Assembly: GCF_017873815.1 (NCBI RefSeq)
Contig: NZ_JAGGKQ010000002.1
Span: 167,616 to 231,615 of the forward strand
Direction of reading: 5' to 3'
DNA length: 64,000 bases
Source of the DNA: Halorubrum alkaliphilum
GTDB lineage: Archaea; Halobacteriota; Halobacteria; Halobacteriales; Haloferacaceae
Shown here in pieces: positions 1 through 8,814 of this stretch; positions within the stretch are counted from its first letter, which is position 1, and every line of letters begins with the position of its first letter. Position numbers and translations under genes: made by a program. Below the pieces are notes generated by a model that was given only the letters and a program-made list of their open reading frames with translations, searched no databases and had not been told where the DNA came from.

Positions 1-924
1 CGGACCGCGATCGAGCTCGTCGACGAGGCGCTCGACTTCGCCGGCGAACTCGACGTCGCGGGCTACGAACTCGACAACGGAGCGACGGTCATCGACTTCG
101 GGATCGACGCCACGGGTGGAGTCGAGGCCGGGCTCCTGTTGACGGAGATCCAGACGGCCGGACTCGCGAGCGTGAACACGCGCATGGGCGAGGTCGCCGA
201 CGCGCCCCGCGGCTACGTCGAGCTGTCGACCGATCACCCCGCAGTCGCGCTGTTGTGCTCGCAGAAGGCGGGCTGGGAGCTGGCGTTCGAGAACGGCTTC
301 GAAGGACTCGGATCCGGACCCGCACGGGCGCTCGTCGGACAGGAAGCCGAGTTCGAGCGCGTCGGCTACTACGACACCTCGGAGTTCGCCACGCTCGCGA
401 TCGAGTCGACGACTCTTCCGGACGAGACTGTCGCCGAACACGTCGCCGACCTCGCCGAGGTCGACCCGGAGGGCGTGTTCCTCCCGACGTACGCCACGGG
501 GTCGACCGCGGGATCCGTCTCGACCGCCGCTCGAGCCGCCGAGCTCGCCGTGTTCCGCCTGCTGGAGCTTGGCTACGAACCGACGGACGTGCTCCACGCG
601 TCCGGCTCCGCGCCGATCGCCCCGGTCACGCGCGACGAAGGGGAGGCGATGGGACGCACCAACGACGCCCTCGCCTACGGTGGGGAGGTCCATCTTCAGG
701 TCGCACGCGACGACGACCGGTTCGAGCGGATCGTTTCCACCGTGCGCGACGACTACGGAACCCCGTTCGTCGAGGTGTTCGAGGAGGCCGACTGGGACTT
801 CTACGAGGTTCCCGAGAGCGTCTTCGCCCCGGCACAGGTCACCGTCGACGTCGTGGACGGCCCCGTGTACACGGTGGGAGAGACCGACGAGGAGCTGCTC
901 GCGGAGTCGTTCGGCTATCGCTGA
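1..924 (+). CDS. mch: Methenyltetrahydromethanopterin cyclohydrolase (5' end cut by window)
   Basis: This cytoplasmic enzyme interconverts 5,10-methenyl-tetrahydromethanopterin and the N5-formyl form in archaeal C1 metabolism. The reading frame is open from base 1 and gives 307 codons. The family is only slightly longer, so just a few N-terminal residues are missing. Mch-like segments include the glycine-rich DFGIDATGGVEAG region, an ALLCSQKAGW stretch and LHASGSAPIAPV near residue 200. The stop at 922-924 is followed after 7 bases by the next gene, so the two are probably cotranscribed. Haloarchaea lack methanogenesis, so the role is in C1 carrier metabolism rather than methane formation. 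Confidence 0.93.
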   Translation, partial: RTAIELVDEALDFAGELDVAGYELDNGATVIDFGIDATGGVEAGLLLTEIQTAGLASVNTRMGEVADAPRGYVELSTDHPAVALLCSQKAGWELAFENGFEGLGSGPARALVGQEAEFERVGYYDTSEFATLAIESTTLPDETVAEHVADLAEVDPEGVFLPTYATGSTAGSVSTAARAAELAVFRLLELGYEPTDVLHASGSAPIAPVTRDEGEAMGRTNDALAYGGEVHLQVARDDDRFERIVSTVRDDYGTPFVEVFEEADWDFYEVPESVFAPAQVTVDVVDGPVYTVGETDEELLAESFGYR

Positions 925-931
925 CCCCCCG

Positions 932-1453
932 ATGCGACTCAAACCAGTCCCCGAGCCGCCGACGGATCTCGACGCCCTCGACGCGTTTCGGCGGGCGGTC
1001 CCCCTCGTCCCCGGCAGCGAAGACGACTGCTGTGCCCGCCTTCGAGACCGACGTGACCTCGCGGACCGTCAGGCCGCGAACGACTGGCTCGCGTTCCTCC
1101 GAGCGCTCGGGCTCGCCCGCGAGACCCCACGGGGGTTCGTCCGGTCTGACGCGGCGGCGACTCCCGAACTCGTCCGGGAGGGGCTCCGTGACGGCGTACT
1201 GCTCGTTCCGGAGACGCTCGCGTTGTTGCGGGACGCGTCGACCGAGGAGCCGGTGACGCCCGCCTCGTTGTTTGCGGCGACCCGCGAGTCGGTCCCGCGT
1301 CACGACCGGGCGCGCGACCCGAAGTGGGAGGCGACGTGGCGCGAGCGAGCGGACCGGCTCCTCCGCTGGCTCGCGCTCGTCAATCTGGCGGAGGCGGTCG
1401 CTGCCGACGCGCCCGCGTCCGAGCCCGGGTACGTCGCAGGGGACGCGGCCTGA
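932..1453 (+). CDS. Conserved hypothetical protein following mch
   Basis: The product is 173 residues, acidic and arginine-rich, with no membrane segment or recognised motif. It starts at the ATG 7 bases after the mch stop, which suggests translational coupling in one operon. The C-terminal half has a probable amphipathic helix around PKWEATWRERADRLLRWLAL. Codon use matches its neighbours, with strong GC bias at third positions. I do not recognise the family. The only functional hint is linkage to C1 metabolism. Confidence 0.75.
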   Translation: MRLKPVPEPPTDLDALDAFRRAVPLVPGSEDDCCARLRDRRDLADRQAANDWLAFLRALGLARETPRGFVRSDAAATPELVREGLRDGVLLVPETLALLRDASTEEPVTPASLFAATRESVPRHDRARDPKWEATWRERADRLLRWLALVNLAEAVAADAPASEPGYVAGDAA

Positions 1454-1477
1454 CCGGCTCGGAAACCCGTAACAAAC

Positions 1478-1484
1478 CTTTTAC
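1478..1484 (+). promoter_or_regulatory. TATA box of the PhoU/TrkA-C gene
   Basis: The sequence CTTTTAC lies about 27 bases before the ATG at 1509. This is the spacing expected for a leaderless haloarchaeal transcript. Confidence 0.6.
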
Positions 1485-1508
1485 TCGCCCCCGGAGTGTT
1501 TACGGGAC

Positions 1509-2714
1509 ATGGGACGATTCGAGGGGCGCGAGCCGCCACAGAAGGTCACCTACGAGCCCGCGAGCGTGAAGGACCTCCTCGTGGAGATGAAAGACACCGC
1601 GGAGCTGCTTATCGACCTCTCCTACTCCGCCGTGCTCCACGGTAGCCCCACGGTCGCACAGGAGGTCATCGAGCTCGAGAACCGGATGGACGTGCTCCAG
1701 ATGCGCGCCCGGATGAGCCTGATGCTCGCGGCCCGGAACCCGGACGAGGCGGAGCGGCTCGCACCCGTCCTCGGCGTCGTCGCCGCCGCGGACAAGGTCT
1801 CCGACGCCGCCGGCGACATCGCGAAGATCGTGTTGGAGGAGATCGGCCTCCCGGACGCGATGCGCGGCGCGCTCTCCGAGGGCGTCGAGACGCTCGTTCG
1901 CGCCACCGTCTCAGCCGACTCCGAGTACACCGGCAGGACACTGACGGGGATCGATCTGGAGTCCGAGACGGGCGTCCGAGTCATCGCCATCCGCCGCGAC
2001 GACGACTGGATCCTCAACCCCGGGCCGAACACCCGATTACAAACCGACGACGTAACGCTCCTCCGTGGGCCCGAAGGTGGCGTGGCCGACGTGTATCCGA
2101 CCCTTACCGGGGAGCCGTTCGAACCGGACGAGCCGGTCGAACCCGCCATCGACGATCTGGAGCGTGCCGTCGAATCCATCGTGTTGATGAAGAACCTCTC
2201 GGAGCTCGCCGTCGACTTGGCGTACGGCTCCGTGCTGTTCGACAACGAGGAACTCGCGGAGGAAGTGACGAACTTGGAAGTCGAGGTCGACGCGCTCCAG
2301 TCGCGGTTTGAGGCGTGGACGCTGCGCGCGGCGAGGGAGGCCGACGATCCGGTCGCACTCCGCGGACTCATCCACCTCGGCGTTGCCACCGAGGAGATAT
2401 CCGATGCGGCGTTGGAGATCACGGAGGGGGTGATCCGCGACATCGGCGTCCACCCCGTCGTCGAGATGGCCGTTCAGGAGTCCGACGAGATCATCACCCG
2501 AACCACGGTGCGTAAGGGAAGCGCGCTCGACGGAACCGACGTCGTGGCCGGCGTCCCCGCGACTGACATCGCCACGAGCGTCCTCGCCGTCCGCCGGCCC
2601 GAGGAGGGATGGCTCGTCGGCCCGGACATCGACACGACGCTCCGCGCTGGCGACGTCATCATCTCGAAGGGGACGCGCACCTCTGCCGAGGAGTTCGACG
2701 AGTTGGCGTCGTGA
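1509..2714 (+). CDS. Double PhoU/TrkA-C domain protein, probable K+ transport regulator
   Basis: This soluble 401-residue protein has an internally duplicated architecture. Residues 15-100 and 215-300 are PhoU-like helical bundles (compare LLIDLSYSAVLHG with LAVDLAYGSVLFD). Each is followed by a TrkA-C (RCK_C) beta-rich domain near residues 115-190 and 315-395. TrkA-C domains bind small ligands and gate potassium channels or transporters. PhoU-TrkA-C proteins are common in haloarchaea, often near channels. No membrane segment is visible, so it probably acts as a cytosolic regulatory subunit. The duplication suggests that one chain supplies both halves of a dimer. Confidence 0.85.
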   Translation: MGRFEGREPPQKVTYEPASVKDLLVEMKDTAELLIDLSYSAVLHGSPTVAQEVIELENRMDVLQMRARMSLMLAARNPDEAERLAPVLGVVAAADKVSDAAGDIAKIVLEEIGLPDAMRGALSEGVETLVRATVSADSEYTGRTLTGIDLESETGVRVIAIRRDDDWILNPGPNTRLQTDDVTLLRGPEGGVADVYPTLTGEPFEPDEPVEPAIDDLERAVESIVLMKNLSELAVDLAYGSVLFDNEELAEEVTNLEVEVDALQSRFEAWTLRAAREADDPVALRGLIHLGVATEEISDAALEITEGVIRDIGVHPVVEMAVQESDEIITRTTVRKGSALDGTDVVAGVPATDIATSVLAVRRPEEGWLVGPDIDTTLRAGDVIISKGTRTSAEEFDELAS

Positions 2715-2751
2715 CCACACACCCCGCCGGATACGATCGATCCCTCGCCCG

Positions 2752-3111
2752 ATGACCGACCCGGCAACGCTCGCTCGGGAGTACTACCGAACGATCGACG
2801 CCGACGAGTATGACGCGCTCGCCGACCTGCTCGCGCCGGAGTTCGTTCACGCACGCCCGGACCGGACGCTCTCCGGCCGCGACCGGTTCGTCGCGTTCAC
2901 CCGCGACGAGCGCCCGATGACCGAGACGACGCACGTCGTCGAGACGGTGTACGACGTCGGACCCGGCGACTCCGGGAGCATCGCGGTCCGAGGTCGACTT
3001 CTCGACGCCGACGGCGCGGAGCTGTTCGCGTTCGTCGACGTGTTCACGGGTCGGGACCGCCGGCTCACACGGTTGGAGACGTACGTGTCCGCCGGAGCCG
3101 AAACCGGGTGA
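2752..3111 (+). CDS. SnoaL-like / NTF2-fold protein
   Basis: This 119-residue protein begins with the pattern typical of SnoaL-like NTF2-fold proteins: an N-terminal helix LAREYYRTIDADEYDALADLL, then APEFVH, then a glycine/arginine-containing segment before the beta strands. Members are small cone-shaped enzymes, such as ketosteroid-isomerase-like proteins, or binding proteins with varied substrates. The substrate cannot be read from the sequence. It lies 37 bases after the PhoU/TrkA-C gene on the same strand and is convergent with arcS. Confidence 0.75.
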   Translation: MTDPATLAREYYRTIDADEYDALADLLAPEFVHARPDRTLSGRDRFVAFTRDERPMTETTHVVETVYDVGPGDSGSIAVRGRLLDADGAELFAFVDVFTGRDRRLTRLETYVSAGAETG

Positions 3112-3122
3112 GCTGCGACCGA

Positions 3123-4928
3123 CTACGACTTCTCGTCGACGTGGCGCACCTCGCTGGCGACCCCGCGGGTCGACTCGACCATCTCCGGACCGGACATCTC
3201 CGCGCGCCCGACCGCGAACGCCTTCGGTCCCTCGATGACGACCTCGTCGCCGACGCGGATCTCCGGGTCCGCGTCGACGACGCCGGGCGCGAGCACGGAG
3301 CCGTGCGGAACGAACCCGTCTATCTCGACCCGCTTCGTCGGCGCGTCGCTCTCGACCCACCGACGTGCGCCCGCGAGGGTAAACGAGAGCGTCCCGTACT
3401 GCGGGACCATGGTCGCGAGCTGGATTCCCGGTTCCCCCTCGCGACCGTCACCGTCGGCGTCGGCCCACACCTGGAGTTTGGGGTAGCGACCAGTGGTTAG
3501 CACGTCGTCGCGGTCCCCCTCGCCGAACACCGCATCGCCGGCTCCGTCCCCGAGGAGGTAGTCGGCGAGTGCCCGGACGGTGTTGTGCTCGCGTTCACGC
3601 TTGCTGTAGGCGGGCTCGCCGTGGAGGGCGGCGTTCAGCTCCCCCAGCGACTCGTCGGTCGTCGGATGGTCGACGCAGGTGTACTCGAACGGAACGTCGA
3701 TATCGGGGTCGGCCTCGACGCGCTCGCAGATCTCGCGGTAGCCGTCCGCGGGGACGTGTGCGACCACTCGCGAGTAGTCGTTCCGGCGCAGATACCGTCG
3801 GAGCACCTCCGCGACGAATTCGATCTCTGCTTCGGACCAGTCGCCAGTGACGACCGCGTCGTAGTGTTGGGCGGGGTAGGTCGTCTCCAACTCCTGAGGA
3901 ACCACACCGATGGGGGAGGTCATCGACACCGTGTGGCCGCGCCACTTGATCGCGTCGTGGAACTGTCGGTGGCTCTGGGAGTCGCTGTAGGGTTTCGTCG
4001 CCGAGCAGGGGACCAACACCAGCGGCTGGTCGGAAAACCGGTTCCGGTACCGGCTCGTCACGCGGTCGGCGAACCGCCGGATCTCCACGCGGTCGAGCGT
4101 CTCGGCCGACGCGGCCGTGATCTCGGCGTTTCGGAGAACGGGCGTTCGCTCCTCGAGATACCCCCACTGGTCGTCGAACAGCCGGAGCGTCGCCGTGAGC
4201 CATCCCTCGTGGCGCGCCTGTCCCTCCAAATAGTCGCGGAGCCGACCCGAGCGGATCCGCTCGCGAACCCTGCGGAGTTCGGCTTCGAGCGCGTTGACGT
4301 TGTGCTCCGCACAGTCCGCTCGCGTGAACGACTCGCGAGGCTTCGAACACGCGGGACACGCACAGGGGAGCTCTTCGAGGTCTTCGAGGAAGTGCTCGGC
4401 GTCGGTAGTCAGGTACTTCCCCTCTGTCCCCTTCGTCCGCGCGAGCGAGGCGTCGACGAGGTCGACGCCGGCGGCGACGAGCGTGGCGACGTTCGCGGGG
4501 GTAGCGACGCCCGAGAGCAGTAATGCGGTGTCGGCCGGCAGCGCGTCCTTTGCCGCGAGTATCGCGTCGCGGAACGCTTCGCCGTGGCCGACGAACCCGG
4601 CGGCATCCGCGAGGACGTACGCGTCCGCACCGACGTGTCGGAGACCCTCGCTGTCGACGACGGCCGCGGTCGGCGCGTCGAGGTCCGGGTGCTCGACACG
4701 GAACGACTCCCGCACCTCCTCCCGTGTCCCCGCGGGAAACGAGCGGTGTGGGAGCACCGTGAGCACTGACTCGTCGCCGTCCGGTACGTCGCGATCGGTC
4801 GTCCAGAGGCTTCCAGCGTCCGCCAGAAACGGGTCCGCGAGCGCGGGCGTCACGACGGAGTCGGCGAGGCGGAGCTCCCCGAGCCGGGCTGCGCCGTCCC
4901 GCTCGTGGACCTCGAAGTAGTCGGTCAT
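3123..4928 (-). CDS. arcS: Archaeosine synthase ArcS (alpha subunit)
   Basis: ArcS converts the preQ0 base that TGT has inserted at position 15 of tRNA toward archaeosine, a modification that stabilises tRNA. The 601-residue protein has a degenerate TGT-like N-terminal half with a CACPAC metal-type cluster near residue 205. It then carries the ArcS signature PCSATKPYSDSQSH near residue 320 and a C-terminal PUA RNA-binding domain over about the last 80 residues. The start is the ATG at 4928; an upstream in-frame extension of 14 codons lacks family similarity. The next gene, idsA, is on the same strand upstream, about 80 bases away. Confidence 0.93.
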   Translation of the reverse strand: MTDYFEVHERDGAARLGELRLADSVVTPALADPFLADAGSLWTTDRDVPDGDESVLTVLPHRSFPAGTREEVRESFRVEHPDLDAPTAAVVDSEGLRHVGADAYVLADAAGFVGHGEAFRDAILAAKDALPADTALLLSGVATPANVATLVAAGVDLVDASLARTKGTEGKYLTTDAEHFLEDLEELPCACPACSKPRESFTRADCAEHNVNALEAELRRVRERIRSGRLRDYLEGQARHEGWLTATLRLFDDQWGYLEERTPVLRNAEITAASAETLDRVEIRRFADRVTSRYRNRFSDQPLVLVPCSATKPYSDSQSHRQFHDAIKWRGHTVSMTSPIGVVPQELETTYPAQHYDAVVTGDWSEAEIEFVAEVLRRYLRRNDYSRVVAHVPADGYREICERVEADPDIDVPFEYTCVDHPTTDESLGELNAALHGEPAYSKREREHNTVRALADYLLGDGAGDAVFGEGDRDDVLTTGRYPKLQVWADADGDGREGEPGIQLATMVPQYGTLSFTLAGARRWVESDAPTKRVEIDGFVPHGSVLAPGVVDADPEIRVGDEVVIEGPKAFAVGRAEMSGPEMVESTRGVASEVRHVDEKS

Positions 4929-5007
4929 ACGTTCCCTCGCCGGGGGACGGTCAATTCTCTTGTGTTCCACGGACGCGGGTGGGGGTGATCGACGCCCCCG
5001 AAACGGC

Positions 5008-6054
5008 TCAGTGCCCGCGAGTGATGAGGTAGTCCGCGATGTCCTCCAAGAGGCTCCGAGACTCGCTTTCGGGGAGGACCTTGAGGTGTTCCTTCGACCG
5101 GGCAGTGAGCTCCTCGGCCGTGTTGCGAGCGTAGGCGATGGAGCCCGTGGCTTCGAGCGACTTGACCGCGTCGTCGACCTCCGGCTCCGTCACCTCTGCG
5201 GGCGTCTCGGCGTCGACGAGTCCGTCGACGTCGAGGCCCTCCTGTCGGGCGTGAAGCGTTATCAACGTCTCTTTCCCCTCGACGAGGTCGGAGCCGCGCT
5301 GTTTGCCGAGTTCCTCCGAAGGAACCGTCAGGTCGAGCACGTCGTCCTGGATCTGGAACGCTCGACCGGAGTCGATGCCGTACTGATAGAGCGCGTCGAC
5401 GACTTCCTCGTCCGCGCCGAGGAGGATGGCCGGCGTCGCGGCGGCCGCACCGTACAACACGGCCGTCTTCAGCTCGACCATTTCCAGATACTCCTCGGGG
5501 AGGATGTCATCGCGGGTCTCGAAGGCGACGTCGAGCGCCTGCCCTTCGCAAATCTCCGTACACGTGGACGCGAGCATCCGCATCGCTTCCAATCCCGCGG
5601 CCGGGTCCGCACCGGTCTCGGTCATGAACTCAAACGCCTTCGAGTACAGCGTGTCGCCGGCGAGGATCGCCGTCGACGTGTCGTACTTCTCGTGGACCGC
5701 GGGCACGCCGCGCCGGAGATCATCCTCGTCCATGATGTCGTCGTGGATCAGCGTGAACGACTGGATCACCTCGATGGCGACCGCCGCACGCATGACGTCC
5801 ACGGGCTCGCCGTCGAGGGAGGTGAACGCGCGGAACTCCTCGCCCATGGGTTCGGTTCCGGTGACGGCCTCCGCCGCGAGCGTCGTCACGGTCGGCCGGA
5901 GCCGCTTGCCGCCGGCCTCGAGGATGTATCGGGAGGCCTCGTACAGTCGCTCCGGGTGTTGGATCGGTAACTCCTCGTCGATAGCGGCGTTGACCAGTTC
6001 GCGCCGCTCGCGGATGGCGTCGAGCACCCGCGCCTCCGTCGTCTCGGTCGTCAT
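5008..6054 (-). CDS. idsA: Geranylgeranyl diphosphate synthase (polyprenyl synthetase)
   Basis: This enzyme condenses IPP with allylic diphosphates to make the C20 chain of archaeal ether lipids and carotenoids. The 348-residue protein has both aspartate-rich motifs: DDIMD near residue 104 and DDVLD near residue 237. It also has GGKRLRP near residue 48. The residue five places before the first motif is Phe, which in type I enzymes favours a short C20 product. Its start overlaps the stop of the RNase J gene by 4 bases, so the pair is translationally coupled. The Idi isomerase at the far end of the window works just upstream in the same pathway. Confidence 0.95.
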   Translation of the reverse strand: MTTETTEARVLDAIRERRELVNAAIDEELPIQHPERLYEASRYILEAGGKRLRPTVTTLAAEAVTGTEPMGEEFRAFTSLDGEPVDVMRAAVAIEVIQSFTLIHDDIMDEDDLRRGVPAVHEKYDTSTAILAGDTLYSKAFEFMTETGADPAAGLEAMRMLASTCTEICEGQALDVAFETRDDILPEEYLEMVELKTAVLYGAAAATPAILLGADEEVVDALYQYGIDSGRAFQIQDDVLDLTVPSEELGKQRGSDLVEGKETLITLHARQEGLDVDGLVDAETPAEVTEPEVDDAVKSLEATGSIAYARNTAEELTARSKEHLKVLPESESRSLLEDIADYLITRGH

Positions 6055-7403
6055 TCGACGATCTGGATGGTGCTCCCGTTCTGCGTGACGTGGAGGTCAC
6101 GACCGAGCTTGTACCCCTGTGAGCTCGCGAGATCGACGTACGGCGAGCGCCCCGTCATGTCTTGGTGACCGGGGATGACGTGTTGCGGCTGGAGCGCCTG
6201 GAGCATCTCGTAGTGGCCCTCCTCGCGGAGGTGACCGGAGACGTGGATGTCGTCGTAGAGGCGCGCGCCCTGCATCCGGAGCAGCTGTTCGGACTGGTAG
6301 CGCTGCCCCTCGTTCGTGGGCTCCGGGATGACGCTCGCGCTGAAGACGACCTTGTCGCCGTCCTCCAGTTCGTACGGCGTCTCGCCGCGACCCATGCGGG
6401 TCAACATCGCGCGCGGCTCGCCCTGGTGGCCCGTCACGATGGGGAGGAAGTTCCCCTTCCCCTCCTTCATGATCCGCTTGAACGCGCGGTCGACCGACTT
6501 CCGGTGGCCGTACATGCCGACGTCGCCCTGGAAGTCGACGAAGTCGAGCCGTTCCGCGGTGCCCGAGTACTTCTCCATCGAGCGGCCGAGCAGGACCGGC
6601 TGCCGGCCGATCTCGCGGGCGTACTCGACGAGCGTCTTCACGCGGGCGATGTGGGAGGAGAACGTCGTGGCGACGATGCCGCCGGAGTAGTCCTCCATCG
6701 AGGTGAGCGTGTCCTCGACGTGCTTTTTCGCGTACGACTCGGAGGGCGTTCGACCCTTGCGGCCGGCGTTCGTACAGTCCTCGATGTACGCGAGGACGCC
6801 CTCGTCCTGACGGCCGATCTCGCGGAAGCGGTCCATGTCGATCGGGTCGCCGATGACGGGGGTGTGGTCCAGTCGCTTGTCGAGGCCGTAGACGATCGCG
6901 CCCTCGGGCGTGTGCAGCACCGGATTGATTGCGTCGATGATCGAGTGCGTGACGTTCACGAACTCCATCTCGATCTGCTCGGAGTCGCCGATGGGCATCG
7001 TGCCGCCCGCCTCCATCTTCACGAGGTCGTTGTCGACCTGGAACTTCCCCTCGTCGGCGATCTGCTGTTCGACCAGTTCGATCGTGTACGGCGAGCCGAC
7101 GACCGGCGCGTCGTAGCGGTGGGCGAGCTTCGGGATCGCCGCGATGTGGTCGAGGTGACCGTGGGTCGGGACGATCGCCTGGACGTCGCCCTCCAGGTCG
7201 CTCATGATCCGGTCGTCCGGGATGGCTCCCATGTCGATCAGGTCGAGGCTGTGCATCTTCTCGGCCTCCACGTTGTCGTGGATGAGGACCTTACTGAGGT
7301 TCAGGCCCATGTCGAAGATGACGATGTCCTCGCCCGCTCGGACCGCCGTCATCTGTCTGCCGACCTCCTCGTATCCGCCGATTGTCGCGATTTCGATTTC
7401 CAT
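6051..7403 (-). CDS. rnj: Ribonuclease J (beta-CASP metallo-beta-lactamase nuclease)
   Basis: Archaeal RNase J is a 5'-to-3' exoribonuclease in mRNA turnover. The 450-residue protein has the metal-binding motif THGHLDH at residues 80-86, additional histidines in FVNVTHS, a beta-CASP region in the middle ([13 protein letters not shown] to IVTGHQGEP) and a C-terminal [13 protein letters not shown] and VIPGHQDM. It is the first gene of an operon with idsA, and their coding regions overlap by ATGA. The start is the ATG at 7403. Confidence 0.95.
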   Translation of the reverse strand: MEIEIATIGGYEEVGRQMTAVRAGEDIVIFDMGLNLSKVLIHDNVEAEKMHSLDLIDMGAIPDDRIMSDLEGDVQAIVPTHGHLDHIAAIPKLAHRYDAPVVGSPYTIELVEQQIADEGKFQVDNDLVKMEAGGTMPIGDSEQIEMEFVNVTHSIIDAINPVLHTPEGAIVYGLDKRLDHTPVIGDPIDMDRFREIGRQDEGVLAYIEDCTNAGRKGRTPSESYAKKHVEDTLTSMEDYSGGIVATTFSSHIARVKTLVEYAREIGRQPVLLGRSMEKYSGTAERLDFVDFQGDVGMYGHRKSVDRAFKRIMKEGKGNFLPIVTGHQGEPRAMLTRMGRGETPYELEDGDKVVFSASVIPEPTNEGQRYQSEQLLRMQGARLYDDIHVSGHLREEGHYEMLQALQPQHVIPGHQDMTGRSPYVDLASSQGYKLGRDLHVTQNGSTIQIVE

Positions 7404-7777
7404 GATGTGTAGTCTGTGAGCGCCGTGAACCGGCGTCTATCACTGAGTCCCCGCAAAGGAGCCGTCAGCCCTGGCGTTCAACCGCGCGTCGGTGAAGGCC
7501 CCGCTACGGCCGAGTCGTCGCCGACCCACCGTGTCCCGCGGGAGTGTGGTATCTGGGAATACAGGTGCGTATCTTAAAAACACCCGGGTTCGGTCCCACA
7601 GCGCATTGTTCCCACCCAGTCGGCTACCACTCCTACAGAGGGAACTGCTTCGCTGGTACTGCTTTGAGATCGGCGGATCCGCTTCGAAAGATGCTGAAGA
7701 AGCGTCAACTCTGGTCGTATCCGTGTCCAGATGCGGTCCCGACATTTTTATTACCGCGAGGGGTCCGGGTACAGACA
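7404..7777. other. Intergenic region between rnj and lsm with divergent promoters
   Basis: This 374-base stretch separates divergent genes. The right end holds the clear lsm TATA box. A second T/A-rich segment, ATCTTAAAAAC near 7570, could serve as a promoter on either strand and could drive a short transcript over 7600-7740. No open frame of normal codon use, tRNA fold or known RNA motif was found. Confidence 0.5.
7745..7752 (+). promoter_or_regulatory. TATA box of lsm-rpl37e
   Basis: The sequence TTTTTATT lies about 29 bases before the lsm ATG at 7778, consistent with a leaderless mRNA. Confidence 0.7.
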
Positions 7778-8020
7778 ATGAGTGGACGACCCCTCGACGT
7801 GCTCGAAGCGTCGCTCGAGGAACCAGTGACGGTACATCTCAAGGACGGTACGACGTACTACGGCATTCTCGCCGGATACGACCAGCACATGAACGTCGTC
7901 ATCGAGCCCGAAAGCGAGGTAGACGACCGCGTCGACGGCGATCTCGACGGGGAGTTCGCGGTCGCCATCGAAGACACAACGATTATACGCGGCGATAACG
8001 TCGTCACGATCAAAGCATGA
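7778..8020 (+). CDS. lsm: LSm (Sm-like) RNA-binding protein
   Basis: This 80-residue Sm-fold protein forms a heptameric ring that binds U-rich RNA and is the archaeal counterpart of eukaryotic LSm and bacterial Hfq. Sm motif 1 is visible as [19 protein letters not shown]. Sm motif 2 is the C-terminal [10 protein letters not shown]. An acidic insertion between them (about residues 46-60) is typical of haloarchaeal versions. The ATG at 7778 is preferred because it follows a TATA box at leaderless distance. Its stop overlaps the start of rpl37e in the sequence ATGA. Confidence 0.95.
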   Translation: MSGRPLDVLEASLEEPVTVHLKDGTTYYGILAGYDQHMNVVIEPESEVDDRVDGDLDGEFAVAIEDTTIIRGDNVVTIKA

Positions 8021-8193
8021 CCGGCTCCGGTACGCCCTCTCAAGGGAAAAAGAACAAGACGGTTCACGTGAAGTGCCGCCGCTGCGGCGAGAAGTCTTAC
8101 CACCTCACGAAGGAGCGCTGCTCCTCGTGTGGCTTCGGCAAGTCCGCGAAGCGCCGCGACTACGCCTGGCAGTCGAAGAACGGCGACAACTGA
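8017..8193 (+). CDS. rpl37e: Large ribosomal subunit protein L37e
   Basis: The product is a 58-residue basic ribosomal protein. It keeps the full four-cysteine zinc finger, CRRC then CSSC 16 residues later, followed by a lysine/arginine-rich tail ([11 protein letters not shown]). It overlaps the lsm stop codon by 4 bases. The lsm-rpl37e pairing is conserved widely in archaea and links RNA chaperoning with ribosome synthesis. Confidence 0.95.
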   Translation: MTGSGTPSQGKKNKTVHVKCRRCGEKSYHLTKERCSSCGFGKSAKRRDYAWQSKNGDN

Positions 8194-8335
8194 CGCGCTT
8201 TTTCGGTGGTCGCTCCGGCAGTTCGTTTATATACGTAGCGACTGCCCTGCCGCGGTTCGTTTATAAATTCCTCTCGGAGCGTGGAATCGGAGGGTGTAGT
8301 GTGATCCGAACGATGGAGTGACGTTGTTAACGGTC

Positions 8336-8505
8336 GTGCGCTTATAAATCGTTGATCGCGGATCGACGGTGAACTCCGCCAAAGCCTCAGCCGTGCGCTT
8401 ATAAACTGTTGATCGCGGATCGACGGTGAACTCCCCCAAAGTCTCAGCCGTGCGCTTATAAACTGTTGATCGCGGATCGACGGTGAACTCTCCAAAGCCC
8501 CAACC
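8336..8505 (+). repeat. Three tandem 57-bp TATA-containing units (repeat copy A, promoter-like part)
   Basis: Units begin at 8336, 8393 and 8450, each with GTGCGCTTATAAA followed by a conserved GTTGATCGCGGATCGACGG and then CCAAAG near the end. Differences are only a few bases per unit. There are no spacers between units, so this is not a CRISPR. Two further TATA-like boxes lie just upstream (about 8225 and 8252). Related units occur at 25384-25493 (same orientation) and 48390-48516 (opposite orientation). Confidence 0.9.
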
Positions 8506-8797
8506 GTGCGGGCGGCGTACGCTCGCTGCGCGCCTCGTCGCTCGTTTCACTCGCTCCTGCGGTGCTTGGCTTCGCCTACGCCGCCCGCACGGCTGCCCCT
8601 TTGAGTCCCACCCCGCACAGCAACCGCGCCTCGTACCTCCCCAACCTCGTCAGGGACGGTCGCCGAGCGGTTCCGGCGACCGTCCCTGACTCCAGCGAGA
8701 ATTCTCTGGCAGCCGGCGCGGAGCGCCGGCGACCTCGCGCGGTCTGCTCGCGCCCTCTCGGACGCTCGCAGGCGCGCCACCGCAGTGGTCGTTTATA
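8506..8797 (+). repeat. GC-rich hairpin block of repeat copy A
   Basis: This block follows the TATA units directly. It contains 14-bp inverted repeats at 8506-8519 and 8577-8590. A constant segment CTGCCCCTTTGAGTCCCACC begins at 8593. A 15-bp stem at 8651-8665/8674-8688 has loop AGCGGTTC. A perfect 10-base palindrome lies at 8697-8706, and an 8-bp stem with loop GGA at 8712-8730. It ends with CGTTTATAAG near 8788. Short open frames through this block do not show normal haloarchaeal protein composition and are treated as spurious. Confidence 0.88.
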
Positions 8798-8814
8798 AGT
8801 CTCCGACGGCGACG

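Noticed and set aside
4929..4970. Longer ArcS start 14 codons upstream
   Set aside because: The extension is basic and not family-like, whereas MTDYFEVHERDG is the typical beginning.
7404..7777. RNase P or SRP RNA in the rnj-lsm gap
   Set aside because: No conserved core sequences of either RNA could be found on either strand.
8336..8505. Possible short CRISPR array
   Set aside because: The 57-bp units are directly tandem with no unique spacers, and no cas genes are nearby.
8483..8798. Several open frames of 60-110 codons through repeat copies A, B and C
   Set aside because: They are Arg/Pro/Ser-rich without the acidic bias of haloarchaeal proteins, lie in hairpin DNA and occur in several frames at once.
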